This document shows, one piece after another, positions 31,036 to 38,930 of a stretch of DNA of 40,226 nucleotides. Each line of letters opens with the position of its first letter. Position 1 is the stretch's first letter. The stretch is from contig JAISCP010000153.1 in NCBI GenBank assembly GCA_031265495.1, positions 1 to 40,226 on the forward strand, given 5' to 3'. A program made the position numbers and the translations under genes. The stretch is from Heliobacteriaceae bacterium (GTDB lineage: Bacteria; Cyanobacteriota; Vampirovibrionia; Gastranaerophilales; Gastranaerophilaceae). A model generated the notes under the pieces. The model saw nothing but the letters and a program-made list of their open reading frames with translations. It did not search any database and was not told where the DNA came from.

Positions 31036-32634
31036 ATGATAAACAAATCTGATAATTTTGAAGACGGCAAGACAACCGGTATATTAAGAGCGGCAACGCT
31101 TATTGCTGCGGTTACGATTTTCAGCAAGTTAATCGGGTTCATCAGGGATGTAATTATTGCGAACTATTACGGCGCTTCTACGGTTTCGGACGCATACTTT
31201 TACGCGTATCAAATCCCTTCGCTTGCCCTGATACTGCTCGGCGGAGTGGGAGGGCCTTTCCACAGCGCAGCTGTTTCGGTCTTTTCCAAATTAATCCCGA
31301 ACCTTAACGAAAAACCGTCCGAACTTGTCAACAAATTGTACAACACATTTCTGACCGGAACAATAATATTTTTCACGGCTCTCGGAGTGTTGTTCTTCAC
31401 TTTTTCAGACCAAATTATGCAGCTGATAATTTCGGAAGGTTCGCCTGTATTGATTTCACTTGCCGCAAAACATCTTGAAATTATGTCGCCGATTTTTGTG
31501 ATAGGCGGGATTGCCGGAATTTATTACGGAATTCTGGTTACCTACAAGCACTTTATGCTGCCGAATATTTCACCGGTAATCCTGAGTCTGGTCATAATCC
31601 TGATGGTAGTTTTAGCCAAAAACGACCCGACGGGAGTTGTTCTTGCTTGGGCAACAACTATCGGCGCCATTTGCCAGCTGGTTTTGCAGTACCCCAAAAT
31701 CCGCCAAATCGGATTTAAATTCAAACCTGATTTCCATTTTTTCAATAACCCTGAATACAAAAATATCTGCGAACTGCTGTTTCCGGCTGTGCTGAGTTCA
31801 ACAGTCGGGCAGCTGCATATTTACGTGGACATGTTCTTTGCGTCCTCAATCCGCGAGGGCGCGTGGACAGCAATAGGCTACGCTAACAGGGTTTTTCAGT
31901 TTCCGGTCGGAATTCTGGTTACTGCATTTTTAGTGCCTTTGTTTCCGCTGTTCTCAAGACTTGTGGCAAAAGAAGATTACAACGGCATCCGCGAATATTT
32001 TAACAAAGGCGTGGGAACCCTGTTTCTCATTGGAATCCCCATCATTATAGGAATTCTGGCTGTCGGATACGATTGTATAAGTCTCATCTTTAAACGCGGC
32101 GCCTTTGACAATGACGCTGTTTTCATGGTTACGGAAGCGCTCTGGTTCCTGTCCGTGTCGATTTTGCCTTACGTTTTCAGAGATTCCGTCACAAGGGTTT
32201 ACTACTCGTTTAACGACTCAAAAACCCCTTTTATAATCGCGTTTTCTTCAATTCTGCTAAAACTTGCCTTGAATTTTGTTTTTATAAAAAAAATGGGGCT
32301 GGGAATTGGCGGCGTAACGCTTTCCACCTCACTCGTAACCCTTTTCAACGCATGCCTGCTCGGGGTTTTAATCTCAAAACGCATAACTTTAAAATACAAA
32401 GAATTATTCAAAAATCTGGCTAAAATGCTTGCAGCCGGAGCGGTTTCTCTTGCCGTATGCTTTGCCGCCGCCGCAGGGTTCGACCTGTATCATCCCGAAC
32501 CTGTTTCGGAACCTCTTTGGCTTATCCTGAAAATATCCTGTGTAAGCATCATACTTTTAACTGTTTACGTTGGGCTAAACCTGCTATTTAGAACGGAATA
32601 CGCGCTGGCGTTTAAAGAAAGGCTGAGACGTTGA
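31036..32634 (+). CDS. murJ: Lipid II flippase MurJ (MviN)
   Basis: 532 residues with about 14 membrane segments. The start has the family pattern GILRAATLIAAVTIFSKLIG followed by FIRDVIIANYYGASTVSDAY, IPSLALILLGGVGGPFHSAA, and later LLFPAVLSSTVGQLHIYVDM and RVFQFPVGILVTAFLVPLFP. MurJ exports undecaprenyl-linked peptidoglycan precursors across the inner membrane. It lies 2 nt after the SpoIID-like gene and 2 nt before tsaC, so all are probably translated from one mRNA. Confidence 0.95.
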   Translation: MINKSDNFEDGKTTGILRAATLIAAVTIFSKLIGFIRDVIIANYYGASTVSDAYFYAYQIPSLALILLGGVGGPFHSAAVSVFSKLIPNLNEKPSELVNKLYNTFLTGTIIFFTALGVLFFTFSDQIMQLIISEGSPVLISLAAKHLEIMSPIFVIGGIAGIYYGILVTYKHFMLPNISPVILSLVIILMVVLAKNDPTGVVLAWATTIGAICQLVLQYPKIRQIGFKFKPDFHFFNNPEYKNICELLFPAVLSSTVGQLHIYVDMFFASSIREGAWTAIGYANRVFQFPVGILVTAFLVPLFPLFSRLVAKEDYNGIREYFNKGVGTLFLIGIPIIIGILAVGYDCISLIFKRGAFDNDAVFMVTEALWFLSVSILPYVFRDSVTRVYYSFNDSKTPFIIAFSSILLKLALNFVFIKKMGLGIGGVTLSTSLVTLFNACLLGVLISKRITLKYKELFKNLAKMLAAGAVSLAVCFAAAAGFDLYHPEPVSEPLWLILKISCVSIILLTVYVGLNLLFRTEYALAFKERLRR

Positions 32635-32635
32635 A

Positions 32636-33199
32636 ATGTTAGAAAGCAATATCGAAAAAATATTGGGAAATGACGGCGTAATCGCTTTTGTTACAGACAC
32701 AGTATGGGGGTTAGGGTGTCTGCCGTCTTCGCAAAAAGCGGTCAAAAGAATTTACGAAATTAAAAAACGTGAAAGCCAAAAACCTTTAATTTTGATGTCG
32801 CATGACATTTATCCGCTTTTGCATTATGTTGAGCCAATTCCTAAAGCAGGACATCTTTTGATGAAAAAACATTTTCCCGGCGCATTGACGCTTGTACTCA
32901 AAAAAAGCAAAAATACACCGGATTATATTACATCAGGGCTTGATACGGTCGGAATCAGAGCGCCTGATAACGAAACTTTCCGGCGGATTTGCAAAGGCTA
33001 TGTTCTTGCAACCACAAGCGCAAACCTTTCACATCAGCCTTCCGCAAAAACTTACGAGCAGACGCTTGAGAATTTAGACGGACTTGCTGACTTAGTAATT
33101 CCTGATTACGGACACCCTGCAAAAGGTTTGGAGTCGACCGTTGCGGGAATTTTTGATGATGAAATAAAAATTTTCAGGCAGGGAGCGGTTATCCTTTGA
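32636..33199 (+). CDS. tsaC: L-threonylcarbamoyladenylate synthase (YrdC/Sua5 domain)
   Basis: 187 residues, a single YrdC/Sua5 domain without the Sua5 C-terminal domain. Landmarks are GVIAFVTDTVWGLGC, KRIYEIKKRESQKPLILM, FPGALTLVLKKS, TVGIRAPDNETFRRICKGYV and LATTSANLSHQPS. It makes threonylcarbamoyl-AMP from threonine, bicarbonate and ATP for the t6A tRNA modification. It is the last gene of the cysS cluster. Confidence 0.93.
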   Translation: MLESNIEKILGNDGVIAFVTDTVWGLGCLPSSQKAVKRIYEIKKRESQKPLILMSHDIYPLLHYVEPIPKAGHLLMKKHFPGALTLVLKKSKNTPDYITSGLDTVGIRAPDNETFRRICKGYVLATTSANLSHQPSAKTYEQTLENLDGLADLVIPDYGHPAKGLESTVAGIFDDEIKIFRQGAVIL

Positions 33200-33215
33200 T
33201 ATTCCCCTCTTCGGA

Positions 33216-33283
33216 GAGAGTGTTAACTTTTTATTGCTTTGACATGTACAGCAATGACAGAGCAATGCAAAATGAACACTCTC
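33216..33283. repeat. Inverted repeat downstream of tsaC
   Basis: GAGAGTGTT (33216-33224) and AACACTCTC (33275-33283) are perfect 9-bp arms about 50 bp apart, inside a repeat of the CCCTC-TTCGGAGAGAGTG / CTCAAGGGGAGGGT kind also seen near 18690-18710. TTCAACC units follow (33303-33325). Possibly a long-range hairpin ending the cluster transcript. Confidence 0.4.
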
Positions 33284-33348
33284 CTCAAGGGGAGGGTAAA
33301 CCCTTCAACCTTTCAACTATTCAACCCTATTCACTAATCACTATTTTC

Positions 33349-33357
33349 TGCTATAAT
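33349..33357 (+). promoter_or_regulatory. Extended -10 promoter of the glycosyltransferase gene (leaderless start)
   Basis: TGC-TATAAT ends 7 nt before the ATG at 33365. The transcript should start at or next to the start codon. Confidence 0.5.
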
Positions 33358-33364
33358 AAACCCT

Positions 33365-34336
33365 ATGAGTAAAAACATTTTAGCATTAAACTTCGGCGGA
33401 ATCGGCGATGAAATTCTCTTTTTACCAACGCTGATTTCGCTCAAAAAAGAATTCCCGCACTCAAAAATTACCCTTGCGCTTGAATCCCGCAGCAAAGGAA
33501 TTAAAGACCTGACGGACGTTATTGATGAAGTGTTTCCGAGCGAAAAAAAAATTCCTGATTTGCTGAAACTTATTTGGTTTGCCCGCAAAGGGAATTTCGA
33601 CATAATTATTTCATCGGGAAGCAATAAATTTATCTCTGTTTTGTTACGGCTTACCGGGATTAAGGAGCGTTACGGCTACGACACCGGCGCGCTGAGCCGC
33701 AGGATTTTGACAAAGGCAGCGCCCCTGAACAAAAATCAGTATGCCGCTTTAATGTACCATGACCTGATTTCCCCGCTTACGGACCAAAGAACGCTTCTGC
33801 CTGAAATAAATGTTGAGTGTACGGAGAAAATTCCCAATTCCGTTTTAATTCATCCGGGCGTGAGTAAATTAAGTGTTGAGAAAGGCATTACTAAAACAGT
33901 TCCCGCTGAAATCTGGGCGCAGATTGCCAATCTCCTTATTGAGAACGGCAAACACGTAATTCTCGCCGGCGGACCGGATGATGAGGAAGTTATTACAGAA
34001 ATACTGAAACAAGTTCAGGACAGCGGAAATTTTGAAAATCATTTTGGCAAAACAAAAAGTCTGCGCGATTTGGCAAAACTTATTGCAAAATCGGAAAAAT
34101 TTGTATGCTCGGATTCTGCGCCGCTGCACATTGCCGCTGCATTAAAAACAAAAACTTACGCTATTTTCGGTCCGACCGACCATAAAAAATTAATTCCGCC
34201 GGATGTTATTGTGCTTAAAATCCCTTGCAGCTGTGAAATTTACCCGTGTTTGTGGGAGCGCCGCCGGACCACCTGCAAAAGCCTTGATTGTCTGAAAATT
34301 AACCCGCAAGACGCAGCGGATATTATATTGCGCTAA
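33365..34336 (+). CDS. Glycosyltransferase family 9 (heptosyltransferase-like)
   Basis: 323 residues. The start NILALNFGGIGDEILFLPTL is the N-terminal nucleotide-sugar pattern of GT9 enzymes. LIHPGVS near residue 160, VILAGGPDDEE near residue 200, and KFVCSDSAPLHIAAALKTKT with YAIFGPTDHKK near residues 240-270 are the C-terminal family blocks. Such enzymes add heptose or other sugars to LPS core, so an LPS role is likely but the sugar is unknown. Residues ILKQVQD (DNA about 34001-34022, ACTGAAACAAGTTCAGGA) are identical to the dispersed palindrome found in the intergenic repeats. That palindrome appears to have been inserted in frame in a surface segment. It overlaps the convergent SDR gene by 4 nt. 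Confidence 0.9.
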   Translation: MSKNILALNFGGIGDEILFLPTLISLKKEFPHSKITLALESRSKGIKDLTDVIDEVFPSEKKIPDLLKLIWFARKGNFDIIISSGSNKFISVLLRLTGIKERYGYDTGALSRRILTKAAPLNKNQYAALMYHDLISPLTDQRTLLPEINVECTEKIPNSVLIHPGVSKLSVEKGITKTVPAEIWAQIANLLIENGKHVILAGGPDDEEVITEILKQVQDSGNFENHFGKTKSLRDLAKLIAKSEKFVCSDSAPLHIAAALKTKTYAIFGPTDHKKLIPPDVIVLKIPCSCEIYPCLWERRRTTCKSLDCLKINPQDAADIILR

Positions 34337-35031
34337 ATCCCCAGACTCAAACCCGCGCAAATATTTATTGACTGCCCCGTAATCCCGCGTGCATCCTCCG
34401 ATACCAGATACTTAACCAGCTTTGCAACCTCAACAGGCTCCACAAACCGCCTTTGCGGAATTGTTTCAATAATTTCTTCAGTTGAAAATTCTCCGGCGGA
34501 ATTCCGTCCCATGTCCGTATCAACCCAGCCCGGATTGACAGTATTAACCGTAATGTTATACTGTGCAAGTTCAAGCGCAAGCGCCTTTGTTAAGCCGATT
34601 AGACCTGCCTTAGAAGACGAATACAGACCGGCGTAAGCTTCCCCCATAACTCCGGAAATTGAACCAATGTTCACAATTCTGCCCCATTTTTTAGATTTCA
34701 TGTGAGGAACCGCTTTTGAGATAAGATACGCCGGAGCCATTAAATTAGCCGCATAGAGTCTTTGAATATCCTCTTTGGATGCTTCTTCTATTGCGCCGTA
34801 AATGTATTCAGCGGCATTATTAACCAGAACATCAATATTTTTATCTTCAATAAAGCCTGCCAGCACATCAATATTCTCCGCCAAATCACAAACGCAGTAT
34901 CCTGCGCTGTCACACAATTTCAGCGCATTCTCATCCCTGCCCGTAACATAAACTCTGCCGGAAAGCTCCTGTGCAGCGGCTTTCCCTATACCGCGCGAAG
35001 CTCCTGTTACCAAAATATTTAATTCCGTCAT
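34333..35031 (-). CDS. Short-chain dehydrogenase/reductase (FabG-like)
   Basis: 232 residues, the classical SDR layout. The NAD(P) site is TGASRGIG (9-16), followed by NNAA (71-74), the catalytic serine in NIGSISGVMG, and Y137-x3-K141 (YSSSKAG). VNPGWVDTDM and a C-terminal GITGQSINICAG are also typical. It is closest in style to 3-oxoacyl-ACP reductases, but the substrate cannot be read from sequence. It starts in a 4-nt overlap with secG. Confidence 0.9.
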   Translation of the reverse strand: MTELNILVTGASRGIGKAAAQELSGRVYVTGRDENALKLCDSAGYCVCDLAENIDVLAGFIEDKNIDVLVNNAAEYIYGAIEEASKEDIQRLYAANLMAPAYLISKAVPHMKSKKWGRIVNIGSISGVMGEAYAGLYSSSKAGLIGLTKALALELAQYNITVNTVNPGWVDTDMGRNSAGEFSTEEIIETIPQRRFVEPVEVAKLVKYLVSEDARGITGQSINICAGLSLGI

Positions 35032-35252
35032 TTTACAATACCGCAGCCAATAAGAAAAGTACAGATAAGAAATATTGCCGCGATAATTGCCGTTACTTTA
35101 TTCAGCCCTTTTTCAGCGCTCTTTTGCGATGCAAAAAGATGCGACGCTCCGCCAATACCGGCAATCCCGTCTCCTTTGGGGGAGTGGAGCAGGATTAATG
35201 CAATAAGCAGCATTGATGAGATAATTTGTATTGTCCAAATGAATGTAGTCAT
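35028..35252 (-). CDS. secG: Preprotein translocase subunit SecG
   Basis: 74 residues with two membrane segments (about 5-22 and 51-70). The central loop LLHSPKGDGIAGIGGASHLF is the SecG signature (LLxxxKGxGxxxxxGGxxxLF). It is part of the SecYEG channel. The ribosome binding site (AAGGAAAAG) is 8 nt upstream. It is followed by the SDR gene with a 4-nt overlap. Confidence 0.93.
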   Translation of the reverse strand: MTTFIWTIQIISSMLLIALILLHSPKGDGIAGIGGASHLFASQKSAEKGLNKVTAIIAAIFLICTFLIGCGIVK

Positions 35253-35282
35253 TATTTCTTTTCCTTTTTTTATTAACGGGAT

Positions 35283-35975
35283 TTACGCTTTGCGCAGCTG
35301 TTTAGCTTTAGATATAAACAGGGCGCGTTTTGAGTTTAACTCAATACTTTCAAATTTGTACAGCCTTGCCGGTCTTTTTGAGGATGATTTTGTGTACTCG
35401 TCAAGCTCGCTCAAACCGTTTGTCGAAAGCGCTTTTTTTCTGAAATTACGTTTATCAAGCTTTTTGCCCATAATTAGCTCATAAGCTTTTTGCATTTCAG
35501 TCAGAGTAAACTTTTCATTCAAAAGCTGGTAAGCCACAGGACACAACTCTAATCTTTCACGGGTTCTTTTCAGTGAGTAATCAATAATTTCTCTGTGGTC
35601 AAAAGCAAGAGGCGGAAGGTCCGAAACTTTATGCCAGCCCAGTTCCGGAGTTGTAATAATATTTATATCTTCGGCTCTTACCAGCGCAAAATATGCACAG
35701 GTTATAACTCTTGCATTCGGATAACGCAGAGGATTTCCGAACGTATAAAGCTGTTCAAGATAAATGTTATCAACATTAGTACGCTCTTTCAGAAGGCGCA
35801 AAGCCGCCTGGTCTAAATTTTCCGATAACCTTACGTATCCGCCCGGACTTGCCCATTTACCCTTGAACGGTTCATTGCGGCGTTTGACCAGCAGTACTTG
35901 AAGCGCATGGTTTTTCAGCGTTAAAATTACTACGTCAACTGTGATTTCATGTGTTTTAGTCTCGTTAAAAGCCAT
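35283..35975 (-). CDS. NrtR-type Nudix/winged-helix regulator
   Basis: About 230 residues from ATG 35975, preferred because AGAGGA lies 5 nt upstream; an in-frame ATG at 36023 has no such site. Residues 11-150 form a Nudix domain (VDVVILTLKNHALQVLLVKR, FKGKWASPGGYV). Its Nudix box reads RLSENLDQAALRLLKERTNV, where the catalytic REXXEE is RLLKER: two of the needed acidic residues are absent, so hydrolysis is unlikely. The C-terminal winged helix (FTLTEMQKAYELIMGKKLDK, RNFRKKAL) is that of NrtR-like repressors, which control NAD or pentose genes and sense ADP-ribose-type ligands. No target gene is obvious here. Confidence 0.85.
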   Translation of the reverse strand: MAFNETKTHEITVDVVILTLKNHALQVLLVKRRNEPFKGKWASPGGYVRLSENLDQAALRLLKERTNVDNIYLEQLYTFGNPLRYPNARVITCAYFALVRAEDINIITTPELGWHKVSDLPPLAFDHREIIDYSLKRTRERLELCPVAYQLLNEKFTLTEMQKAYELIMGKKLDKRNFRKKALSTNGLSELDEYTKSSSKRPARLYKFESIELNSKRALFISKAKQLRKA

Positions 35976-36088
35976 TGCATTCCTCTTAACTTCTATCATA
36001 ATACAAACAAATTTTTTTCGCAATTATCGCTTCACGCACACTAACTTTCCCCGCTGCGTCAATCCTGACATTGTACATGTTAAGTAAT

Positions 36089-36221
36089 TAGGTCGTGTTG
36101 ACACTAAAACCTAATTCCCGTCACCCTGAACTTGATTCAGGGTCTATCAGTTTAATTGAAATTGATAGATTCCGGGTCAAGCCCGGAATGACGTTTTTAT
36201 ATTTAGTGTCAACACTACCTA
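36089..36221. repeat. MITE-like repeat, type B, compact copy
   Basis: A 129-bp block with ends GGTCGTGTTGACACTAAA and, on the opposite strand, GGTAGTGTTGACACTAAA, matching at 17 of 18 positions. It is flanked by TA (36089-36090, 36220-36221). The interior is palindromic: CCCTGAACTTGATTCAGGG and CCGGGTCAAGCCCGG. This is the cleanest copy of the element in the window. It lies in the gap before the MCE gene. Confidence 0.75.
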
Positions 36222-36224
36222 GTT

Positions 36225-36440
36225 ACATGATATTGGCGAATAGGATTGTTAAAAACATACCATAACCATCCTGTCATCTTGAACTTGTTTCAGGATCCGG
36301 CACATGACAAATCAAACTATCTTCTCAATTTTATTTAAGCATCTGTATGGGGAAGAAAACCTTACAGAAATTGTATATTTTATCGGTGGCCAGGTCCTGA
36401 AACACCAGAGGTCAATCCGGTCGTTCAGGATGACGTGACG
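36225..36440. repeat. Truncated type A repeat
   Basis: Resembles the interior of the type A element at 1226-1512 (CATACCATAACCATCCTGTC, TGAACTTGTTTCAGGATCCG, ACTATCTTCTCAAT) but lacks terminal inverted repeats. It directly abuts the type B copy. The second palindrome copy is interrupted by CCAGAGGTCAATCCGGTC. The remaining 120 bp to the MCE gene hold its promoter. Confidence 0.6.
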
Positions 36441-36535
36441 AGAGCGCAAAGCAGAAGGGATTTTTTATGGAACTACACAGCCGGCATAAACAAAATCGTA
36501 TAATTTTGCAAATAATTTATTTTTTTGCTATTATA

Positions 36536-36544
36536 GTAATTAAC
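36536..36544 (+). promoter_or_regulatory. Extended -10 promoter of the MCE gene
   Basis: TGC-TATTAT, followed by a leader of about 8-9 nt with the ribosome binding site AAGGAAGG before ATG 36559. Confidence 0.45.
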
Positions 36545-36558
36545 TCTAAGGAAGGATT

Positions 36559-37920
36559 ATGAAATTTTCATCATCATTTAAAGTTGGCTTATTAACCCTG
36601 ATTGCGCTTGTGCTTCTGCTCGGGGTGGTTTTACGGGTAAAAGGCAGGTCTTTCTCCTCAGCCGAAAGAGTGGAAATCCGCTTTAACGATGTTAACGGAA
36701 TGCGCCCGGGCGCAGGTGTACAGATGATGGGGCTGAAAGTCGGACAAGTCGAAGAAATTGCACCCGTAATAGACGGCAGCAACAGTTATGTTAAAGTTAA
36801 ATTCGTAATAACAGAACCTAATATAGAAATCCCTAAAGCCTCTATGTTTTCAATTCAGCAGTCAGGGCTTATAGGTGAATTGTTTCTGGAAATTACCCCG
36901 CCAAAAGTCAGAACGCTCTACCTGCCGATGACTTCAAAAGATATTTTATATCAGGATGACCCCGTGCAAATGAAACTTGACGACAGCTTCTATGATGTCG
37001 GTATGATTAAGCACATTGACATTATTGCAAAAGATGCTCTGCCTTACAATTTTCGGGAAGATATAAAAACAAACCATGCGTATAAAGTTGATTACATGGT
37101 AAATCTGCCCGGTTTAATCCTGCCGGAATTCATGAAAGGAACAGCCGTAAAAGTAAGCGGTAAAACAAAATTGAGAATTTCAACGCTTGATGATGTTGTA
37201 CTTCCTTACCCGAAACAAACCTCGCCTTATACAGTCGTTAACCCGATGAGAATTGCTGATTTCATGGACTGGCAGTACAAGGCGGCTGAATCATTAACCG
37301 AAACCAACCGCAAAATTAATGAACTTCTGTCTGATGAAGTTATAGCCGAACTGAAAATGTCTGTGGCGAATGTAAACAGCTTAACCGCCCAGACCAGCGA
37401 TATGATGACAAAACTTAACGAGCTTATAGACGCTTCCAAAGGGGATTTGGAAAAACTTATGAAAATGGCTGACCAGACTTCAACGGACTTTCATAAACTG
37501 TCTGCAAATATTAATTACCTAATAGGCGACCCTGAAGTTAAAAATACGATAACTTCCGCAACAGGCTCGCTGGCAAAACTCAGTGATAACCTGAACAAAA
37601 TTATGGGCAATGAACAGGAATCAAAACAAATGGCAGCGGATATCCGCGCAGTTATCCACAACCTTAACGAAATCAGCAGGTTTGTGAGCACCCTTACAAC
37701 AGATAACCAGCTCAAATCCGATCTGACCAAAACAATAAACAACATAAATAATGCCATGGTTGAAATTTCAACAACGCTTGACACGGTAAACAAACTTACA
37801 CCCGAAAATAAAACAGAGTTACAAAAAATCATTGATGACACCTCAACAACTACAAGTAATCTGAAAAAATTCTCAGAAAAACTGAACAAAAGATTTCTGT
37901 TATTCAGGCTAATGTTTTAG
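36559..37920 (+). CDS. MlaD/MCE-family lipid transport protein
   Basis: 453 residues. One N-terminal membrane anchor (about 8-25, FKVGLLTLIALVLLLGVVLR) precedes an MCE domain (about 37-115: VEIRFNDVNGMRPGAGVQMM, GLKVGQVEEI, and the pore-loop-type SGLIGELFLEITP). A middle domain follows (about 120-240). The C-terminal 200 residues form a long alpha-helical coiled coil (SVANVNSLTAQTSDMMTKLN and similar, Thr/Asn/Leu-rich). MCE proteins form hexamers that carry phospholipids between inner and outer membranes; the helical tail may span the periplasm. No MlaE/MlaF genes are adjacent. lpxK starts 5 nt after its stop. Confidence 0.9.
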   Translation: MKFSSSFKVGLLTLIALVLLLGVVLRVKGRSFSSAERVEIRFNDVNGMRPGAGVQMMGLKVGQVEEIAPVIDGSNSYVKVKFVITEPNIEIPKASMFSIQQSGLIGELFLEITPPKVRTLYLPMTSKDILYQDDPVQMKLDDSFYDVGMIKHIDIIAKDALPYNFREDIKTNHAYKVDYMVNLPGLILPEFMKGTAVKVSGKTKLRISTLDDVVLPYPKQTSPYTVVNPMRIADFMDWQYKAAESLTETNRKINELLSDEVIAELKMSVANVNSLTAQTSDMMTKLNELIDASKGDLEKLMKMADQTSTDFHKLSANINYLIGDPEVKNTITSATGSLAKLSDNLNKIMGNEQESKQMAADIRAVIHNLNEISRFVSTLTTDNQLKSDLTKTINNINNAMVEISTTLDTVNKLTPENKTELQKIIDDTSTTTSNLKKFSEKLNKRFLLFRLMF

Positions 37921-37925
37921 GTAAT

Positions 37926-38930
37926 ATGAATTTAAAAACACAATTTACTGAAATGCACTATAACAAAGACGCAAAAAATATTAAGCTTCTTGATTTTTGT
38001 TCGCTGTTTTACGGGGCGCTGAGCCGGCTGAAAAATCTGCTTTATGACAAAGGTATTTTGAAACCCGTAAAAGTCAATGCTTTTGTAATTTCAGTCGGAA
38101 ATATTACCACCGGCGGCGTTGGCAAAACTCCGGTAACTGCGGAAATAGCGCGGTATTTTAAAGACCAAAAAACCGTCATAATTTCAAGAGGCTACGGCGG
38201 AAAGCTTAATAATAAAAAGATTAACGTAATATCCGACGGCAAAGAAATTTTCTACGATGCCGAAACAGCGGGCGATGAACCGTTCTGGCTGGCGCAAAAC
38301 ACAAATGCGGCTGTTATAACTTCAAAAAACAGGATTAAGGCGGCAGAATACGCAACAGAACGTTTCGGCGCAGAAAAAATCATTCTGGATGACGGCTTTC
38401 AGCACCGGAAGCTCCACCGTGATTTGGATTTAGTTTTAACGGACAGCAAGATGAGGTTCGGAAATGAAAAACTCCTGCCTGCCGGACCGCTCAGGGAAGG
38501 AAAAGAAGCTTTTCCGAGAATTGACAATCTGATTGTAGTCAGTAAAAATACAGACCACTCTCAGGCGGAAAAACTTGCGAAAATTCTGGCTGAAAAAATG
38601 AGTATTCCGGTATCCGTATGCTGCACGGAGCCTGAATATATTTATAATATTAAGACAGGCGCCCGCCTTGAGGCGGGCGCCTCAATTACTGCAATCTGCG
38701 CAATAGGCCAGCCGCAGCAGTTTTATGATTTTCTTGCGGATTACAATATTGTACGCACCGTCAGCTTTGACGACCACCACCGGTACGAGCCGGAAGACAT
38801 TGACAAAATATCCGGCGTTATTGTAACAACGGAAAAAGATGCGGTAAAACTCCAAAAATTCAACAATGAAAATATTTATGCGCTAAAATTAAAAACCCGT
38901 TTGAATATAAAGGAAATTTTGCATGACTGA
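37926..38930 (+). CDS. lpxK: Tetraacyldisaccharide 4'-kinase LpxK
   Basis: 334 residues. The Walker A GGVGKT (63-68) in SVGNITTGGVGKTPVT is characteristic, followed by ISRGYGGK, GDEPFWLAQNT and ILDDGFQHRKLHRDLDLVL. It phosphorylates the 4' position of the lipid A precursor at the inner membrane, showing that the cell makes lipid A. A perfect 11-bp GC-rich palindrome (38657-38682) lies in the coding sequence at TGARLEAGAS. It is preceded by the MCE gene and overlaps nth by 8 nt. Confidence 0.95.
   Translation: MNLKTQFTEMHYNKDAKNIKLLDFCSLFYGALSRLKNLLYDKGILKPVKVNAFVISVGNITTGGVGKTPVTAEIARYFKDQKTVIISRGYGGKLNNKKINVISDGKEIFYDAETAGDEPFWLAQNTNAAVITSKNRIKAAEYATERFGAEKIILDDGFQHRKLHRDLDLVLTDSKMRFGNEKLLPAGPLREGKEAFPRIDNLIVVSKNTDHSQAEKLAKILAEKMSIPVSVCCTEPEYIYNIKTGARLEAGASITAICAIGQPQQFYDFLADYNIVRTVSFDDHHRYEPEDIDKISGVIVTTEKDAVKLQKFNNENIYALKLKTRLNIKEILHD
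38657..38682. repeat. Perfect GC-rich palindrome inside lpxK
   Basis: AGGCGCCCGCC (38657-38667), TTGA loop, GGCGGGCGCCT (38672-38682). All 11 pairs match. It is much more GC-rich than the gene around it and encodes GARLEAGA without breaking the frame. Confidence 0.8.
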
